Positions 5,687 through 6,194 of a stretch of 6,194 bases of DNA are shown here, in pieces. Location of the stretch: assembly GCA_003641545.1 (NCBI GenBank), contig QNAU01000078.1, positions 1-6,194 on the forward strand, given 5' to 3'. Source of the stretch: Thermotoga sp. GTDB lineage: Bacteria; Thermotogota; Thermotogae; B21-G9. Under the pieces are notes generated by a model. The model saw only the letters and a list, made by a program, of their open reading frames with translations, was not told where the DNA came from and ran no database searches. Both the position numbers and the translations under genes were made by a program. Within the stretch, counting starts at the first letter, position 1. Every line of letters starts with the position of its first letter.

Positions 5687-6194
5687 TCAAGTTAAAAGTT
5701 CGCGGAACTCAAGGGCATTCTTAACCGCAGAGCCATTGTGGCAATTGTTGAAGAAAATGAATGTTTTTTTCGCATTTTTTCTGATCTTCTTGACATCATC
5801 CGCCAATTTTTCGAGTTCCTCGGATGAATACAGATAATCGTATCGTTCACTTCCATCCGCTTCGAACCATCTCTCATTTCTTCCGTGGAACCTGAAGTAT
5901 GCGATATCACCCGTGAATTCCGGAATGTACGGGAACAAGCCAGGAAGCCGAGGTTCGTCCACGATGACGTAGTTGGAATCGATGGATCTGAGAAAATCGA
6001 AGGTGTCTTTCACAGCCCAGCTCACATTCCTGAACTCGATGAAGATGTCGACGTTCCCATCTTTAAAATCCATGCTAACCGCACCTAAGTAATCGATATT
6101 CGCCGATGATCTTTTGAAGGAATAGGGGAATTGAAGCAGAATTCCTCCGAGTTTTCCACCGCTTTTCAACGGTTCGAGGATCCGAAGGAAATCC
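5687..6194 (-). CDS. DUF72 (YecE-like) protein, partial (N-terminus outside window)
   Basis: The frame is open to the right edge, with codons upstream of the TTG at 6169 reading DFLRILEPLK in the family pattern, so the true start lies beyond the window and about 168 residues of a usual ~250 are visible. DUF72 proteins adopt a TIM-barrel fold; their biochemical function is not established. Diagnostic stretches are GKLGGILLQFPYSF, VDEPRLPGLFPYIPEFTGD, AYFRFHGRNERW, YDYLYSSEELEKLADDV and the C-terminal FIFFNNCHNGSAVKNALEFREL. The C-terminus is complete, ending with TGA at 5689-5687. It is on the same strand as exbB but separated by 80 bp, so it may be a loosely linked upstream gene rather than part of the motor/elongasome unit. 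No damage is visible. Confidence 0.88.
   Translation of the reverse strand, partial: DFLRILEPLKSGGKLGGILLQFPYSFKRSSANIDYLGAVSMDFKDGNVDIFIEFRNVSWAVKDTFDFLRSIDSNYVIVDEPRLPGLFPYIPEFTGDIAYFRFHGRNERWFEADGSERYDYLYSSEELEKLADDVKKIRKNAKKTFIFFNNCHNGSAVKNALEFRELLT

Overview
The window (about 45% G+C by eye) looks like a piece of a thermophilic bacterial chromosome. Genes are packed tightly, with ATGA overlaps and strong GGAGG-type ribosome binding sites. One start is TTG, and Arg/Ile codons are mostly AGA/AGG/ATA. Together with the gene content this points to Thermotogota or a similar deep-branching thermophile. That assignment is inference; there is no rRNA or other marker to confirm it.

Left end (1-520): a decayed region. 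The first ~213 bases look like the 3' end of an IS4-type insertion sequence, whose transposase C-terminus is entered from outside the window. It abuts a broken C-terminal remnant of a MalK/UgpC-type sugar ABC transporter ATPase, recognisable in pieces across three reading frames (about 220-520). No intact gene lies here.

Plus strand (517-1794): one intact PHP-domain metallohydrolase of the CehA/McbA type. Its ATG overlaps the relic stop of the ATPase remnant (ATGA), so it was probably once the distal gene of a sugar-uptake operon.

Minus strand (6194 down to 1851): a DUF72 (YecE-like) gene running off the right edge, an 80-bp gap, then a tightly packed five-gene cluster: exbB/tolQ - exbD/tolR - mreC - mreD - class B penicillin-binding protein (PBP2/mrdA type). 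Junctions are ATGA, ATGA, 1 nt and an 8-nt overlap, so this is almost certainly one transcript. It joins a proton-driven inner-membrane motor pair to the membrane part of the rod-shape (elongasome) machinery. MreB, RodA, TonB/TolA and Pal are not in the window. The PBP cluster and the PHP gene converge across a 56-bp gap.

I found no tRNA, rRNA, CRISPR array or convincing intrinsic terminator. The most interesting points are the ExbBD-MreCD-PBP2 linkage, the very short N-terminal module of the PBP, and the readable history of the transporter remnant.
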